The notes under the pieces: model-generated
Told to the model about the DNA's origin: nothing
What the model saw: only the letters and a program-made list of their open reading frames with translations
Databases searched by the model: none
Made by a program: the position numbers and the translations under genes
In this document: piece after piece, positions 17,970-29,300 of the stretch
Position numbering within the stretch: position 1 is the first letter of the stretch
Layout of the letters: each line of letters begins with the position of its first letter
Assembly: GCF_021869535.1 (NCBI RefSeq)
Contig: NW_026262690.1
Coordinates: 63,186,995 to 63,250,994 of the forward strand
Source: Mytilus californianus
Taxonomy: Eukaryota > Mollusca > Bivalvia > Mytilida > Mytilidae
Direction: 5' to 3'
DNA length: 64,000 nt

Positions 17970-20900
17970 CTACAAAGGAAACAAAATTTACAAAATTCGG
18001 TTTATCTAAAATACGTTAAACAGCGAACATAAGCTACAAAAAACATTAACACATCTTGGAAATGCATGCTACTCATGAATCAAAAATCTTGATTGAAACA
18101 CAGATTTTTGAAAATAGGATTTTTTTAGGAAAGTTTTGGTATGCTTTCATTGTTATTTGTTCAGATACTATACTAATTCGGACAACATAACCATAATAGT
18201 TATAATACTATTGTAAAACAAAAAGAACGACTCGCGATTTAAGCTTAAAACACACTGCTTTTGAACATCGTTATCTTTAAAACGCATGTGAAAAGAAAGA
18301 CCTATTATCTTCGTTTTGAGATGACCTGAATATGGTTTCTAGTATTACATGATATATTTTGTTGAAAAACCATGTTGAAAACAAATCTATGAACGAGTAT
18401 GAAAGTCTATATGGCTATGTGGTAAATCTTAAATATATTAAAGCAATTTACCCATAATTCCTCTAAATAACAGTTAATAGACACACTTACCGATTCTGCC
18501 CATTTAAATATGATGCATTCAACTATAGTGACTAAAACACCAATCAAGATTCCAGCAGCTACTACTATAAGTACTCCTGAAAACGAGGCAGTATCTAAAG
18601 GATAAAATTCTTGAATTTTATATTTTTCATCAGTTCCTTCAAATACATACTGGTTACATGAACCTGTAAACCATTTCTTCTCTAAGTAATCCAAGTACCC
18701 TTCTTCGTGGTATTGTAGAATATATCGTCCCATAAGGTTAGTATAAGTGGAGTTGATTGGAAATCCTAAACTATATTGTCTTTTAACTGTTTTCTCGTTT
18801 ACAAAATAAAACTGACAACCGTATCTCTGAGTTTGATATTTCACCATTAATGATTCGGTTATATATGCTTTTTTACCGGAAGGATAATTCTCAAGCTTTT
18901 TTATTCCTTCCTCGAGATTGGCAACATATTCGCCGCTTCCACCTGATTTAAGTTCGGCACCGAGCCGTTGTATGTATTCTTGTTGCGTGTTATACCTTAA
19001 CAGATCGTCTACAGCACCACCTCTAATGACCATAAACTTTATGTTTCGATTAATAACATCTCGAAGACCTTGAAATTTCAGATATCCTTCAATTTCCTCT
19101 TCATTAGGAGGTATTTGCAGAAGACCAGTTAATTTACTTATGTAACACGATACAAAAACTATGACAAACATCCACCAAGCAGTTACCACTACCCTGGCCC
19201 CTAGTGACCGTGGACTTCTGATGTAGCCTACAAGACGAATTAGTTTTAATATATAGGAAATCAAAAATACAAATATATATGACTTTCCATTAGCAAAAAT
19301 AGAAGATAACAAAGGTACACGACCTTAGGGTGTATTGCTGTGTCTTCAGTACGTGTTTTACGATCTCCATTTGCAAGTCACAAACAATCTGACCGATCAT
19401 GCTGTTTACGTCATCAAAATCAAACTGTTCAATTGAAGGAGTAAACAGCAATCACAATTATATATATTGTATTTGCACTATCTGTATGCCTTATGATATT
19501 GATGTTTTGAAACTACTTCTAATTGGGATGCAGTGTAGATGTAACGTATTGGAAAAGGACATCATCTAAAATTGTTATTAAATTTGACCAAAAACACCAA
19601 GTAAAATAACAAAAATGCCGAACTCCAAGGAAAATTCAAAACGGAGAGTCCCTTATCAAATGGCAAAATCTAAAGCTCAAACACATCAAACGAATGGAAA
19701 ACATCTGTCATATTCCTGACTTGGTAGAGGCATTTTCTAATGTAGAACATGGTGGATTAAACCTGGTTTTATAGCTAGCTAAACCTCTCACTTGTATGAT
19801 AGTCGCATAGAATTCATTTATATTGACAACAATGTGTGAGCAAAATAATTTATACTTCCACGGACTTCTCCCTCTTTCACCTGTAATAACAAATTTACCA
19901 AACGGTTGATAAAACAAATAACGAAGTTAGACAAAGAGAGTGAGAGAGTTACTAAGTGTTACACTACCGAACTATATATTCAATTATTTACACCTTGACA
20001 AAAGTCACACAAAACTTGTCAATTAAAATATTATTCAATTCTTAAACTATCGTTTTTTCTAAACATATCAACAAATTATAAATGATTAACAATACTACAA
20101 AATTTCATTGTTTTGGGATTTTTTTTGCAGACAAAATACCATTTTGATTCTATAGAAATATGTAAAGTTGTTGAAAAGTTTATTGTTCAGACTTTTTTTT
20201 ATCCAATTCTACAAGTTTTAACAATTTTTCTTACTTTTTTTCTGGCGAGTGAAACAAATACAGAGAAACTTGGTCCTACATTTTTGTTTCTCGTTTGGAA
20301 AATACTTCACATTAAAAAAGGAAGTGTTTCTCGAACAAGATGTGTTCCCGATCAGTATTACAATTGAAAACAGCAATATTATAAACCGGGAAAATATTTA
20401 TGAACTTTTCCAGAGTCTTGCCAAGTTTGTTTACTTAAATCTGAGGTTTCTGCAATTGCGTCTTTCTTCAGAATTCTAATTTCATTCAACTGTTTGTCAA
20501 TAAAGTGTCCTTTTTGTGTTAAGCATGCAAATTCGTGTGTTTTTTATCCATTTGATTGTAAACGAAATATAACCAACTAATTACCTTGAAGTGTTAATGC
20601 ACTTAGGGCAAACCAGAAAGAATTCATGCAAGTGAATGATTCCCTTTCTCTAATGGTCGCTTCTCCATCCCTTGCCAATCTACGCCAATCATAAGGATTA
20701 AAATAAGAAATAACGTAGATCGCAGAACTGGTGACAAAGAACGCGGCAATCGTCAGTAGCCACACACTGGATTCAAATGGTGACCAAATGCGTTTTATAC
20801 GGTCAATCACCGGTAATCTTGCTTGGTCTGGTCTCCTAAGAACCATAACCACGTTTGTTATTTGGAATGGATATGAAAATTCCACAACATCTGCACGCTT

Positions 20901-23900
20901 AGACGTTACGGTTAATGATCCTGCTATCATGTGCGCTCTCTGAAAGAGGTAAATTAAAAATAAATAATTTATGTGAAGAAATATTATGATGTAACTTCTT
21001 TTTGCACAAAATCAGGTTTCTAAAGATGAAAAAGTCGCATTAAAGACTGTTTTATATATATTCTTTGTAAACTAGAAATAAAAAAAAATCTTTTATATAT
21101 AAATAAGAAGATGTGGTATGAGTGCTAATGAGACAACTATCCATCCAAGTCACAATGTGTAAAAAGTAAACAATTATAGGTCAAAGTACGGCCTTCAACA
21201 CGGAGCCTGGGCTCACACCAAACAGCAAACTATATAGGTCCCCAAAAATACTAGCGTAAAACAATTCAAACAGGAAAACCAACGGTCTAATCTATATAAA
21301 AAACGAGAAACGAGAAAAACTTTATGAACCACACCAACAAACGACAACCACTGAACAACAGGCTCCTGACTTTGGACAGGTGCATTAAAATGCAGCAGGT
21401 TTAAACGTTTAAACAGGCGCCAACCTTCACCCTAACCTGAAACAGTGGTATAACATTACAGCATACAAAGACAAACAATAAAATATCAATTGAAATGGCT
21501 TAACTCGATCAAAAAGACAATACACAAAAACAAGTAAATATTCACTGAACGAATAAGTTTTTTCTATTACACAAAATAAATAAACAAGATGTTTCAATGT
21601 AAAAAAGACAACAACCTAGGACAAAATGGCGTTAGATAAAGTAACGTACACAGGTAAATTTAAATATAACAATTTTGTTGTTAGGAGTACAGAAACATTT
21701 TTTTACAAAATAAATTTGTTATTCATAGTATACGACTACAGAAGTGAAATTTTTTTCGTCATACTAAATACTTATCAAAGGTGGTACATATTAAAAAAAG
21801 TAAGACGAGATATAACACAAAATAAGTAAACATTGAATAACAGAAAAGCCTATTCCGTCCTATTAAAGCCTATTCCGTCCAGACGTGGTTGCGTATTAAA
21901 AACACCCCGCACATCCAATCGCATCCCCTCGGCATGCACGTTTTTTTACATGTGACTATATTTCCATACTCCAGTCAATCCTTAGGGTTAACCAATTACA
22001 TGAGATCTTAAGTAAAAATAACCACGGATGTGTACCGAACTTCTTCATGTGTCGTTAAAACTAAATTTTACCATTAATGTTTATTAACCTCAAGGTTGTT
22101 CTGTTGACTATTGATAAGCATTGCATTTCATTTAGTTTACGTCGTTCACATGCATGCAAGCCTTTTTCTCGGACGCATTATATAATGAAAAGTCATATCA
22201 AAATTTGAGACAGGACAGGATATCGTGTTTTTCTATTTACTATTTGCAACAATCTATATACATATCCAAAACTTAATCTTAATATAACTTTAATTGCTCA
22301 TGTCAACTCATACTTCGATTGATTGATTGATTGATTGATTAGTGTTAAACGCTACTTTCAACACTATTGCGCTATTTCGTGACGGACAGGGAAAACTGAC
22401 AATCCTAGCCATTTCAGATTGGAGTCGTACGCACCCGCCACGTGCCGGATTGAACTGACAACATCAGTGTTGACAAGCTAGTGATACAGCAGTTGGACTA
22501 CTTAGACCACTCGGCCACCTAGGCCCCCACTCATACTTCGAAAAATATTATGGTATTGAGTAGTACTCTGTCAACAACAGTTATACATTTAGGGACTATG
22601 ATGATGATACTGATAATGATTTTTACCTCCGACACTATATCATCAATCATTCCAGTCCAAGTACCATTAGGATTTTGTCTTCCATACTCCCCATCATCGG
22701 GGAATATGAAGTCGTACGTGAATCCTACATCTTTTGACAGTCTTTCTAATAAATCTTTGATGTACCCTTCATACACTGGTGCATTTCCTGACTTTGCTTT
22801 GTTGAAAAGGTAGGGATCTTGCTAAATTATAAAAGAAAAAAAAACGTTGAAGAAAGTGTTCATTAACTGTTAGACGGTGCTTAACCAGCTGCTTAACCCA
22901 AATACTATCGAGTGTATTAAAAGATTCATTCTGATCCGTACATTGTATTCATATATTTCTATGTTCCATCAATAACCAAGCTGTCAAGTGAATGGTTGAA
23001 GATCTTACTTATACGACCCTACTTCATGATAATGTGCTTGCATGACCCCATATCACAGTGCAGACATAAGTTAAAGATACATGTAGATGGCTTCCAAAAC
23101 GTTGGTTTCGACCGTAACCGACGACGGTAGTTTCAGAAAACGTGAACACTGAAATCGGTACCATACTCGAATATTTGATATTTTATTATCTATAATATTA
23201 TCTATAGATGTCTAAAAATATTCAGCTAACTTTCAATTGTTGATTTTGATCATTTATATTTTTTTCACACGATAATTGTAAAACATGATAAACGCATTGT
23301 GAAGCTCGATGTGCATATATATACATGTATAATTATGTAAGTCTAAATTGAAATGTATAATTATGTATATATTATCAGATTATTACATGGCATTTTTCAT
23401 ATCAGATGTATTATCAGCCCAAAGGTTCAATATCAGCCCAAGAGCCGAAGGTTGATAATACATCTGATATGAAAAATGACATGTTATTATCTTTTTATCA
23501 TATGCTTCAACAATATCAATATATCGATCCTTTTAAGTGGTTCTCAAGTAGAAGTTCAAAAAGTGAAAAGTTTACGGACGCCGGACGCCAAATGTAATAC
23601 ATCCGGTATGACATCTTTCTATCATATGCCTCAACAGAGGAGAAACACAACAGTATAATATATTTTTTTTTATTATATACTTAGTGGTAAATACAGGTAT
23701 ATTGTATGTGTAATACAATCGATGCCAATCGTGCTGTATCAACCATCCGTGATGATATCAAGCTTTATCAAACCCCTTATCTGTATGACGTCACGTCATC
23801 AATATCAGTCATGGTTATAAAGGCTTTATCATAAATTTAGTAGCAAATACAGTAGTTTTGAATATTTGAAAAATAGCCTGCTGTTTAATCTGTATCGCTC

Positions 23901-26900
23901 AACTTTGATGCGCACCCTTTATCACACACCTTTATCACACCCCTACTCAAATTTCTCATTTATGTTAGTAATGATTCCGACTAAATTTACATGAAGTCCA
24001 TGTTTTAATTTATGCAAGCTTCTCAAAAAATATTTTTCCTCAATGGGTCCTAAATGAAACGGTCATTAGGGCGTGACGTCATTGTTTGGCATGTGACGTC
24101 ACAGACGTCAAGCTTTCATATTTTCTGGCACACGAAATGCAACTACAAAAAAAGAACTCAATGAAATACCATACAAAACACAAAAAAATACAATAAACAA
24201 AATATTTCTATGAACAACAGGACGCAAATTGCTTCGGATGAATGATGAAGCAGTTCTTTTAAAGCTTTTAAAACAAGACAAAAGTAAATTTGATGGTAAC
24301 CCAGGTGCTAGGGATCAGAAAGCAGTTCATAGATACTCTCCTGTTTAAATATATGATAAAGCGTATTATTCTCTATTTATCAAACCCCTAACTTGTATTG
24401 CTTGAGAAAAAAAAACATGTACTAGAGGTATATAATAAAGTGTATATGATATGTTTTTTTTCAATATCACTGACACCCCGAATCAACCCTCAACCAATAT
24501 AATCCCTCGAGCAGAGCTCTTGGGATTATATTGATGTCTCGGGTTGATACGGATGTGATATTGAAAAAGCCATATGATATGCTTTATTTATTCACGATAA
24601 CAAAAAATCAACAAAACAAAATGAACACTGTTTTGAAAAGTCAACATTTGTAAAGTAACTTGCTAAATTATGCTGGAAACTTTGAAAAAAGCATTTACTG
24701 AATCATTTGTTTTGCATTTTACATAATATATTTTCCTATTTCCTAATATTTGTTTTGTACCCTACTTTGTTATGTTTTTCACTGAAAACGTACCATTGAA
24801 ATGTATTTGCCAGAATTTGCCGAGAAACGCCGGAATGCCATGTGATAACGTTACGGAAAGGAATGCGATAATTAATAGCCGGAAGCAGTTGATAAATTTT
24901 TCATATCAGCCCGCTAAGCACCATTTTGGAAAATATTGAAATCACGTAAATTTAATGCTATTATCATACTGTAAAAATTATAAGTTCTTTATTCTAAGTA
25001 GGCCCTATATGATAAATTGTTTTATTCATGAATATCTCTGTATAAATTAGAAGTTTAAAAAGTGTTTTTGAGTGAGTATGTTTGACTTGCGGGTATCTGA
25101 TTGCGTTTGTGTTAGAATATAAGACAACTTACTGTGAAAAGTGATAAATAGTATACCAAAAAAATCAAGATTGTATATTAATTACTACCCGTCCACTTAT
25201 CGTGTATAATAATTTTGCATACTTACAATTAATGTCGATACAATCAGTTTTTCTCCCTATGAAATGAAAATATATTACATAAAATCATAAGTTTGTTTTT
25301 GGCACAAATAAATATATAGAATTCGACAAAACACATTAAAATTTTAAGTTTTTAAAACTATACTTGATTGTTTTATGTACAGGCAGAAATTAAATGTGGC
25401 CTGTCCTTATCGACCCCTTCTCGATAGATTAACAGGGCCTCACTATTAAATTATCTAAGATTTAAATAATATCTTGAAGACGTTTCGAAGAGATGCTTTC
25501 ATTGCATTTTTTTTTACTGAATCGGCTTCAACACTGTGTAAATATTACTCGAAAACAGATTGTTGTATTATGCTCCCGTGAGTTAACGCAGATATTAAAA
25601 AAATCGTGCTATTTCAGCCACAGTTAATATGCAATTGTTTTCGAAGATTCAAAGAGGTCCCCTTATAGCTACACAAATATATGACATCGAAATTGGGACT
25701 TTCAGACAGCTGTATTTTTCATCTAGCCTATAGACCCATGTTTTGCTCTCATTTTTTTTTGATTAATGATGATTCCAGGATACAAGTTGTTGGCACAGGC
25801 TTTTTTGAAAAACACGAATGTTTAGCGGGATCAGACGTCATAGTGTTAAGATAGACACATAAGATGTGGAGATTATATGTGCAGTTCGAGGAGGTTATAT
25901 TTCAACCACGAAAAAGCTTGTCATCGGCACACTCTAGAAATCGTAAGATTGTCATCTGCTAGTGATTAACCCATTTACAAAAGAACTGTCATCTGTTAGT
26001 GATTAAACCATTTACAAAAGAACTGTCATCTGTTAGTGATTAAACCATCTACAAAAGAACTGTCATCTGTTAGTGATTAAACCATCTACAAAAGAACTAT
26101 CATCTGTTAGTGATTAAACCATCTACAAAAGAACTGTCATCTGTTAGTGATTAAACCATTTACAAAAGAACTGTCATCTGTTAGTGATTAAACCATATAC
26201 AAAAGAACTGTAATCTGGTAGTGATTAACCTATCTACAAAAGAACTATCATCTGTTAGTGATTAAACCATCTACAAAAGAACTGTCATCTGTTAGTGATT
26301 AAACCATCTACAAAAGAACTGTAATCTGTTAGTGATTAACCTATCTACAAAAGAACTATCATCTGTTAGTGATTTAACCATCTACAAAAAAAACTGTCAT
26401 CTGTTAGTGATTAAACCATCTACAAAAGAACAAAGCACGGGGAACAGAATGCAATCTTTTCAGTGAAAACTGCAATAACTGAAAAAAGTTATCAAAGGAA
26501 GAAAATAGCTATATTTTTAGATATTTGAGGTTACAAAATGATTAATTTCGCGGGAAAAAATATCAATACAAAGGAATACAGTTTTCAAAAAACAAAATGA
26601 ATCCGCAGTAAGGTTCTTTGTTTCATATGAGTAAATCCGTGAATCATGTTTTTGACTTTTAGTTAGGTATTCAGAATCCTCAGGCTTTGGTTTATTCATC
26701 AGGTGCAAATACAAATTTTGCCCGCTAACCCCTAATTCTCTTTTCATAATTTTATCACACATAGTTTAAAAAGCAATTTTTTAATATATTATACAATCCT
26801 TGTTATTATTTTCATAGTTTTTGAAAGAATAAAGATGCCAATATTAGATGTATGAAAAATATATAGAGAACGATTTCCCGCCAAATTTTCAATGGCTTAT

Positions 26901-28385
26901 ATCTCAAAAACAAGGACCTTGCACTTTTTCTGCTTTTTAGTTCCGTAATATATATACTATCAATTCATAACAGTCTTTTTAAAAGCTTGTTATTCAAAAA
27001 CAGAGTAGCGAACATCCTTAATACAAAGAGCAATGACCGCGTACAATGAAAATATTCAATAATGATTAATTCTCAGCATCAGGTAAGAATTAAGTCGTAA
27101 TTGATAGAAAAAAAATATTCATGGACTTGTTAAACTGTGCTCATCTTTATGATGTTTGTCACGTAGCCATAGTTTCTCTACGAAAACATATTTTGTTTCA
27201 ATATGTAATACAGGTTAATTGTTCTTTATCAACGACAGTAGCGGTATTAAAAAGTCCAACCCTTCACTATTGACGATATCTTGAAACGATTTGGCCCATC
27301 TCGTAGCACTAATGCTATGGTGCAAAATAACTGCATAATCCATATAATATGTTTATAACTTTTATCAATTTAGGCCAAAATTGTGTTTTTTCTTTGTTTC
27401 CGTTCATTTGCTGGTAGTCTTTTGGTGGTCTGAGATCAAAACACAAAAAATATTTCAGAAATCTTTTGAAATTCAATAGATTATGATTTCTGAAGGAATG
27501 TTTGAACCACCTTAATCCTTCATTATAAGTTATAAATAAAAGCATTCGATACTGATGTGTTGTATAAACGATTAATTATACAGAATGGATGCATTTGATG
27601 TAAAAATAGCGTCAAACTGTAAGGCATGTTTAGTTTCTGGGTGTGTGTTTATTTATATTTTTTTTCTTCCTCATTGGCTGGTAGGTTCTGAACATTTAAC
27701 TTGACGCAAAAAAACATGCAACAGACTATACTTCTGCGACCAAGATTGTTTATTGTAATTTAAGAACATTTTTATGTTAAATACATATTGTGTTAAGTAC
27801 AAAGTAATAAAAGAGAAATATTATATATTTCTTGTATTTATATCGTACTTAATCTGTGACGTAAATATATTATTGTCAATGCTGCCAACTCAATTAAATC
27901 ATTAGCAGATGTTTGCATGCCGATATGTAGCTCTTTTACCAGAATAAATAATTGAATATTGGAAAACAATGAGAATACAAATGGTTTTGTGTACAATAAT
28001 GTTATTGATTTAATCACTTTTACAAATCTAGTTTAAATCTTTAACCCATGTAAATATGTCATTTTATCAATAAGTTATCTGCAAAAAATGGCAAAATGAG
28101 AGATTATAATTTACGAATAAATTGTAACACATCATCAATGATGAAGTTGATTTTATCTTCACTATTATCATGTAATGATATTGATAGAACATATCAATAC
28201 TTGTTCACAAATCACCATCATCTCGATATTTACACACTTCCTCGATGGAATCAAGGTCAGATTAATGGTAATTCATGCCGACAGATTACAACAATTTAAC
28301 AGAACAAAATGTTACTTACCTTTGCAATTAAGATGCTATAAAAAATAATGAAAACGGTAGTTGCTAGGAATTTCTGTGCGTCCAT
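17856..28385 (-). CDS. Ionotropic glutamate receptor-like channel without amino-terminal domain, six exons, 498 aa
   Basis: Exons, in transcript order: 28385-28320, 25256-25227, 22821-22627, 20939-20585, 19227-18491 and 17969-17856. All have GT-AG borders and consistent phases. The predicted protein has a signal peptide (1-21), ligand-binding half S1 (about 24-150), M1 (155-177), pore loop (about 202-216), M3 (228-250), half S2 (about 256-425) and M4 (431-456), plus a 42-residue tail ending DTQV. Ligand-contact equivalents Arg112 (in TVTSKRADVVEFSYPF) and Glu340 (in AYITESLMVKY) are kept, while the Ser-Thr pair of AMPA-type S2 is Ala287-Val288. Cys353 and Cys406 match the S2 disulphide. The usual SYTANLAAF of M3 reads SCYISKLTGLL, and the Q/R-site position is Leu (TLQG). 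Classical receptors are about 900 aa with an amino-terminal domain; its absence resembles IR-type receptors. Ligand unknown. Confidence 0.88.
18491..19227 (-). CDS. Receptor exon 5: M3, S2 and M4
   Basis: The open frame runs on to an ATG at 19312, but the true acceptor is TTGTAG|GC at 19228. Joining it to exon 4 (phase 1) gives LQGYIRSPRSLGARVVVTAW, matching QG.D..PRSLSGR.V...W in known receptors without a gap. The extra frame would insert about 31 residues into the pore-M3 linker. Codons then run through M3, S2 (VIRGGAVDDL, AYITESLMVKY) and M4 to GAATCG|GTAAGT, phase 0. Confidence 0.9.
19618..19850 (-). repeat. Interspersed repeat, copy 1 (receptor intron)
   Basis: Contains CATATTCCTGACTTGGTAGA, AAACCTGGTTTTATAGCTAG and ACCTCTCACTTGTATGA. 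The reverse complement of the same order occurs at 34780-34996, and part of it in direct orientation at 34605-34665. The element is unidentified. Confidence 0.6.
20585..20939 (-). CDS. Receptor exon 4: end of S1, M1 and pore loop start
   Basis: Acceptor TTTCAG, donor CAAG|GTAATT (phase 1). It holds AGSLTVTSKRADVVEFSYPF (agonist Arg), the M1 segment VWLLTIAAFFVTSSAIYVIS followed by YFNPYDW (the SPYEW-like signature after M1), and NSFWFALSALTLQ, the re-entrant pore helix. Confidence 0.92.
21108..21480 (+). repeat. Interspersed repeat with GGTATGAGTGCTAATGAGAC core (receptor intron)
   Basis: A longer version of the repeat at 10605, continuing with a GGTCAAAGTACGGCCTTCAA phrase and a purine-rich tail to about 21480. 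The GTACG(A/G)CCTTC part also follows the core at 52630. No coding frame. Confidence 0.5.
22306..22318. repeat. Target-site duplication of the SINE, left copy
   Basis: ACTCATACTTCGA, identical to 22529-22541 on the other side of the SINE. Confidence 0.9.
22319..22528 (-). mobile_element. tRNA-derived SINE with perfect 13-bp target-site duplications
   Basis: Read on the minus strand it starts GGGGGCCTAGGTGGCCGAGT, a tRNA-Ser/Leu-like head with an A box (TGGCCGAGTGG). It has a B box, GTTCAATCC, at 22455-22447, about 50 nt on, and ends in an AATC-repeat tail (22319-22340). ACTCATACTTCGA flanks it at 22306-22318 and 22529-22541 without mismatch, indicating a recent target-primed insertion. It lies in the intron between receptor exons 3 and 4. 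Confidence 0.9.
22529..22541. repeat. Target-site duplication of the SINE, right copy
   Basis: ACTCATACTTCGA, identical to 22306-22318. Confidence 0.9.
22627..22821 (-). CDS. Receptor exon 3: S1 ligand-binding segment
   Basis: The TTTAG acceptor and GAG|GTAAAA donor enclose exactly 65 codons, phase 0. It contains YEGYIKDLLERLSKDVGFTY and GRQNPNGTWTGMIDDIVSE, matching the Y.G...DLL..L...LGF.Y and NG.W.GMI.EL motifs of ionotropic glutamate receptors. Confidence 0.88.
23385..23484. repeat. Inverted repeat with 32-bp arms (receptor intron)
   Basis: The left arm 23385-23416 (ACATGGCATTTTTCATATCA, continuing) and right arm 23453-23484 pair with one mismatch around a 36-nt loop containing TCAGCCCAAAGG and TCAGCCCAAGAG. 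TTTTTCATATCAGCCCG near 24896 looks like another end of the same kind, so 23385-24915 may be one composite element. Confidence 0.7.
24434..24588. repeat. Long near-perfect palindrome, about 155 bp
   Basis: AATAAAGTGTATATGATATG at the left is mirrored by CATATGATATGCTTTATT at the right; CCCCGAATCAACCC is mirrored by GGGTTGAT after GTCTCG. The centre is near GAGCAGAGCTCT (about 24510). The two arms run into each other with almost no loop, so it could extrude as a cruciform. Likely a foldback transposon. Confidence 0.75.
25227..25256 (-). CDS. Receptor exon 2: 30-nt micro-exon encoding the first LBD strand
   Basis: TTTCATAG acceptor, 30 nt, then GTAAGT donor, phase 0 on both sides. It encodes GEKLIVSTLI, the first beta strand of S1 (compare the L-x-V-T-T-L type opening of glutamate receptor LBDs). 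With the next exon it reads VSTLIQDPYLF, as expected for the family. Confidence 0.75.
25949..26432 (+). repeat. 37-bp minisatellite, about 13 units (receptor intron 1)
   Basis: The unit starts CTGTCATCTGTTAGTGATTA and continues AACCATCTACAAAAGAA. Spacing is exactly 37 bp in most of the array, with point variants (CATTTAC, CATATAC, CTATCATC, GTAATC) shared by non-adjacent units. It lies in the 3.06-kb intron between the signal-peptide exon and the micro-exon. Confidence 0.92.
26433..28319. other. Remainder of receptor intron 1
   Basis: AT-rich; no further repeat structure or exon recognised. The short frames at 26517-26762, 27315-27545 and 28096-28299 show no family features. Confidence 0.5.
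28320..28385 (-). CDS. Receptor exon 1: start codon and signal peptide
   Basis: ATG (28385-28383) followed by MDAQKFLATTVFIIFYSILI and AK, then AAG|GTAAGT (phase 0). This is a classic hydrophobic signal peptide occupying the whole exon. The link to this gene rests on phase and on the next exon supplying the start of the ligand-binding domain. Confidence 0.75.
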
Positions 28386-29300
28386 GTTTTTAATTTCTGA
28401 TTGTTAATGATGTATTCCATTTATGCCATTACTGACAGTAGTAAGAGATCACATTTCACTACATTTCAGCGAGAGGCATGCTGTAAGAATGTATTCATAC
28501 GCATCTAGTGCTTGTACTGTGAGGTTAATATTATCTTATCTTACTTTTACAGAAATTCTCAAATTTTCTCAGAATTCTATATAACAATATAGAGTGTTCA
28601 TTGCTTATTAATACATGTTTATACACATACATTTGATTTGAGGAAACCATTTTGTTTATTGCCATCTTAGATCATTTCGTCTATCTGTTATGTTGAAAAG
28701 GATGGATGGAGGAGATCGAGCTGTTACTTTTTGTGAACATTATATTATGATTAGGAGATATCTTTAAGAAGAAAATAACAATACGTGAAGGTAGATAGTG
28801 ATGAAAACGCTAGATTCAACTGCTATCGAGAAACTCGTCTTGTGATTGAAAAGTTGTTGTTTATAACTTAAATTCTAGTGAACACTTTTCATGCACATCC
28901 AAGGCGAAACAAATTAACAATAGATCTAATAGACTGGGATGAAGAATTGGAAAATTGGACTGGATATGCGACCCTAAAATAGGGATATAATGGATAGGTG
29001 CAAAATTTTATTTTGCCACAATCTACTAAACTGAGTCCTCGAAGATTTGATATGTAACGCCCCATTCCGATCGGACGTGGTTGCGTATTTATACATCCCG
29101 CTCAACCAAACGAATGCCAATGGAAAAAAGTCGTCCATAGCTATAGTAATTGTTGATTTGTTCTCGTCCTGAATATGAATGAAATATTTTCCACTGGACA
29201 TAAACAAAAAACATCTACTAAATTGTACTGAATATTATTAATCGAACAGTTTGGAAGAGTCTCACTTATATTTTTAGGTCAATAATTCGTTTTTAAGTGA
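28386..29300. other. Upstream region of the glutamate receptor-like gene
   Basis: Expected to contain the receptor promoter and 5' UTR on the minus strand. No TATA box or initiator could be assigned. A repeat phrase (ATTCCGATCGGACGTGGTTG) occurs at 29065-29084. Confidence 0.4.

Noticed and set aside
20113..20479. Plus-strand frame pair with KKEVFLEQDVFPISITIENS, considered as a stray amino-terminal-domain exon of a glutamate receptor
   Set aside because: Opposite strand to the receptor gene and lying in its intron; the similarity is too vague and no splice-consistent neighbours were found.
22319..22528. A functional tRNA gene
   Set aside because: A and B boxes are present, but the cloverleaf is degraded, an AATC tail follows and target-site duplications flank the unit, so it is a SINE.
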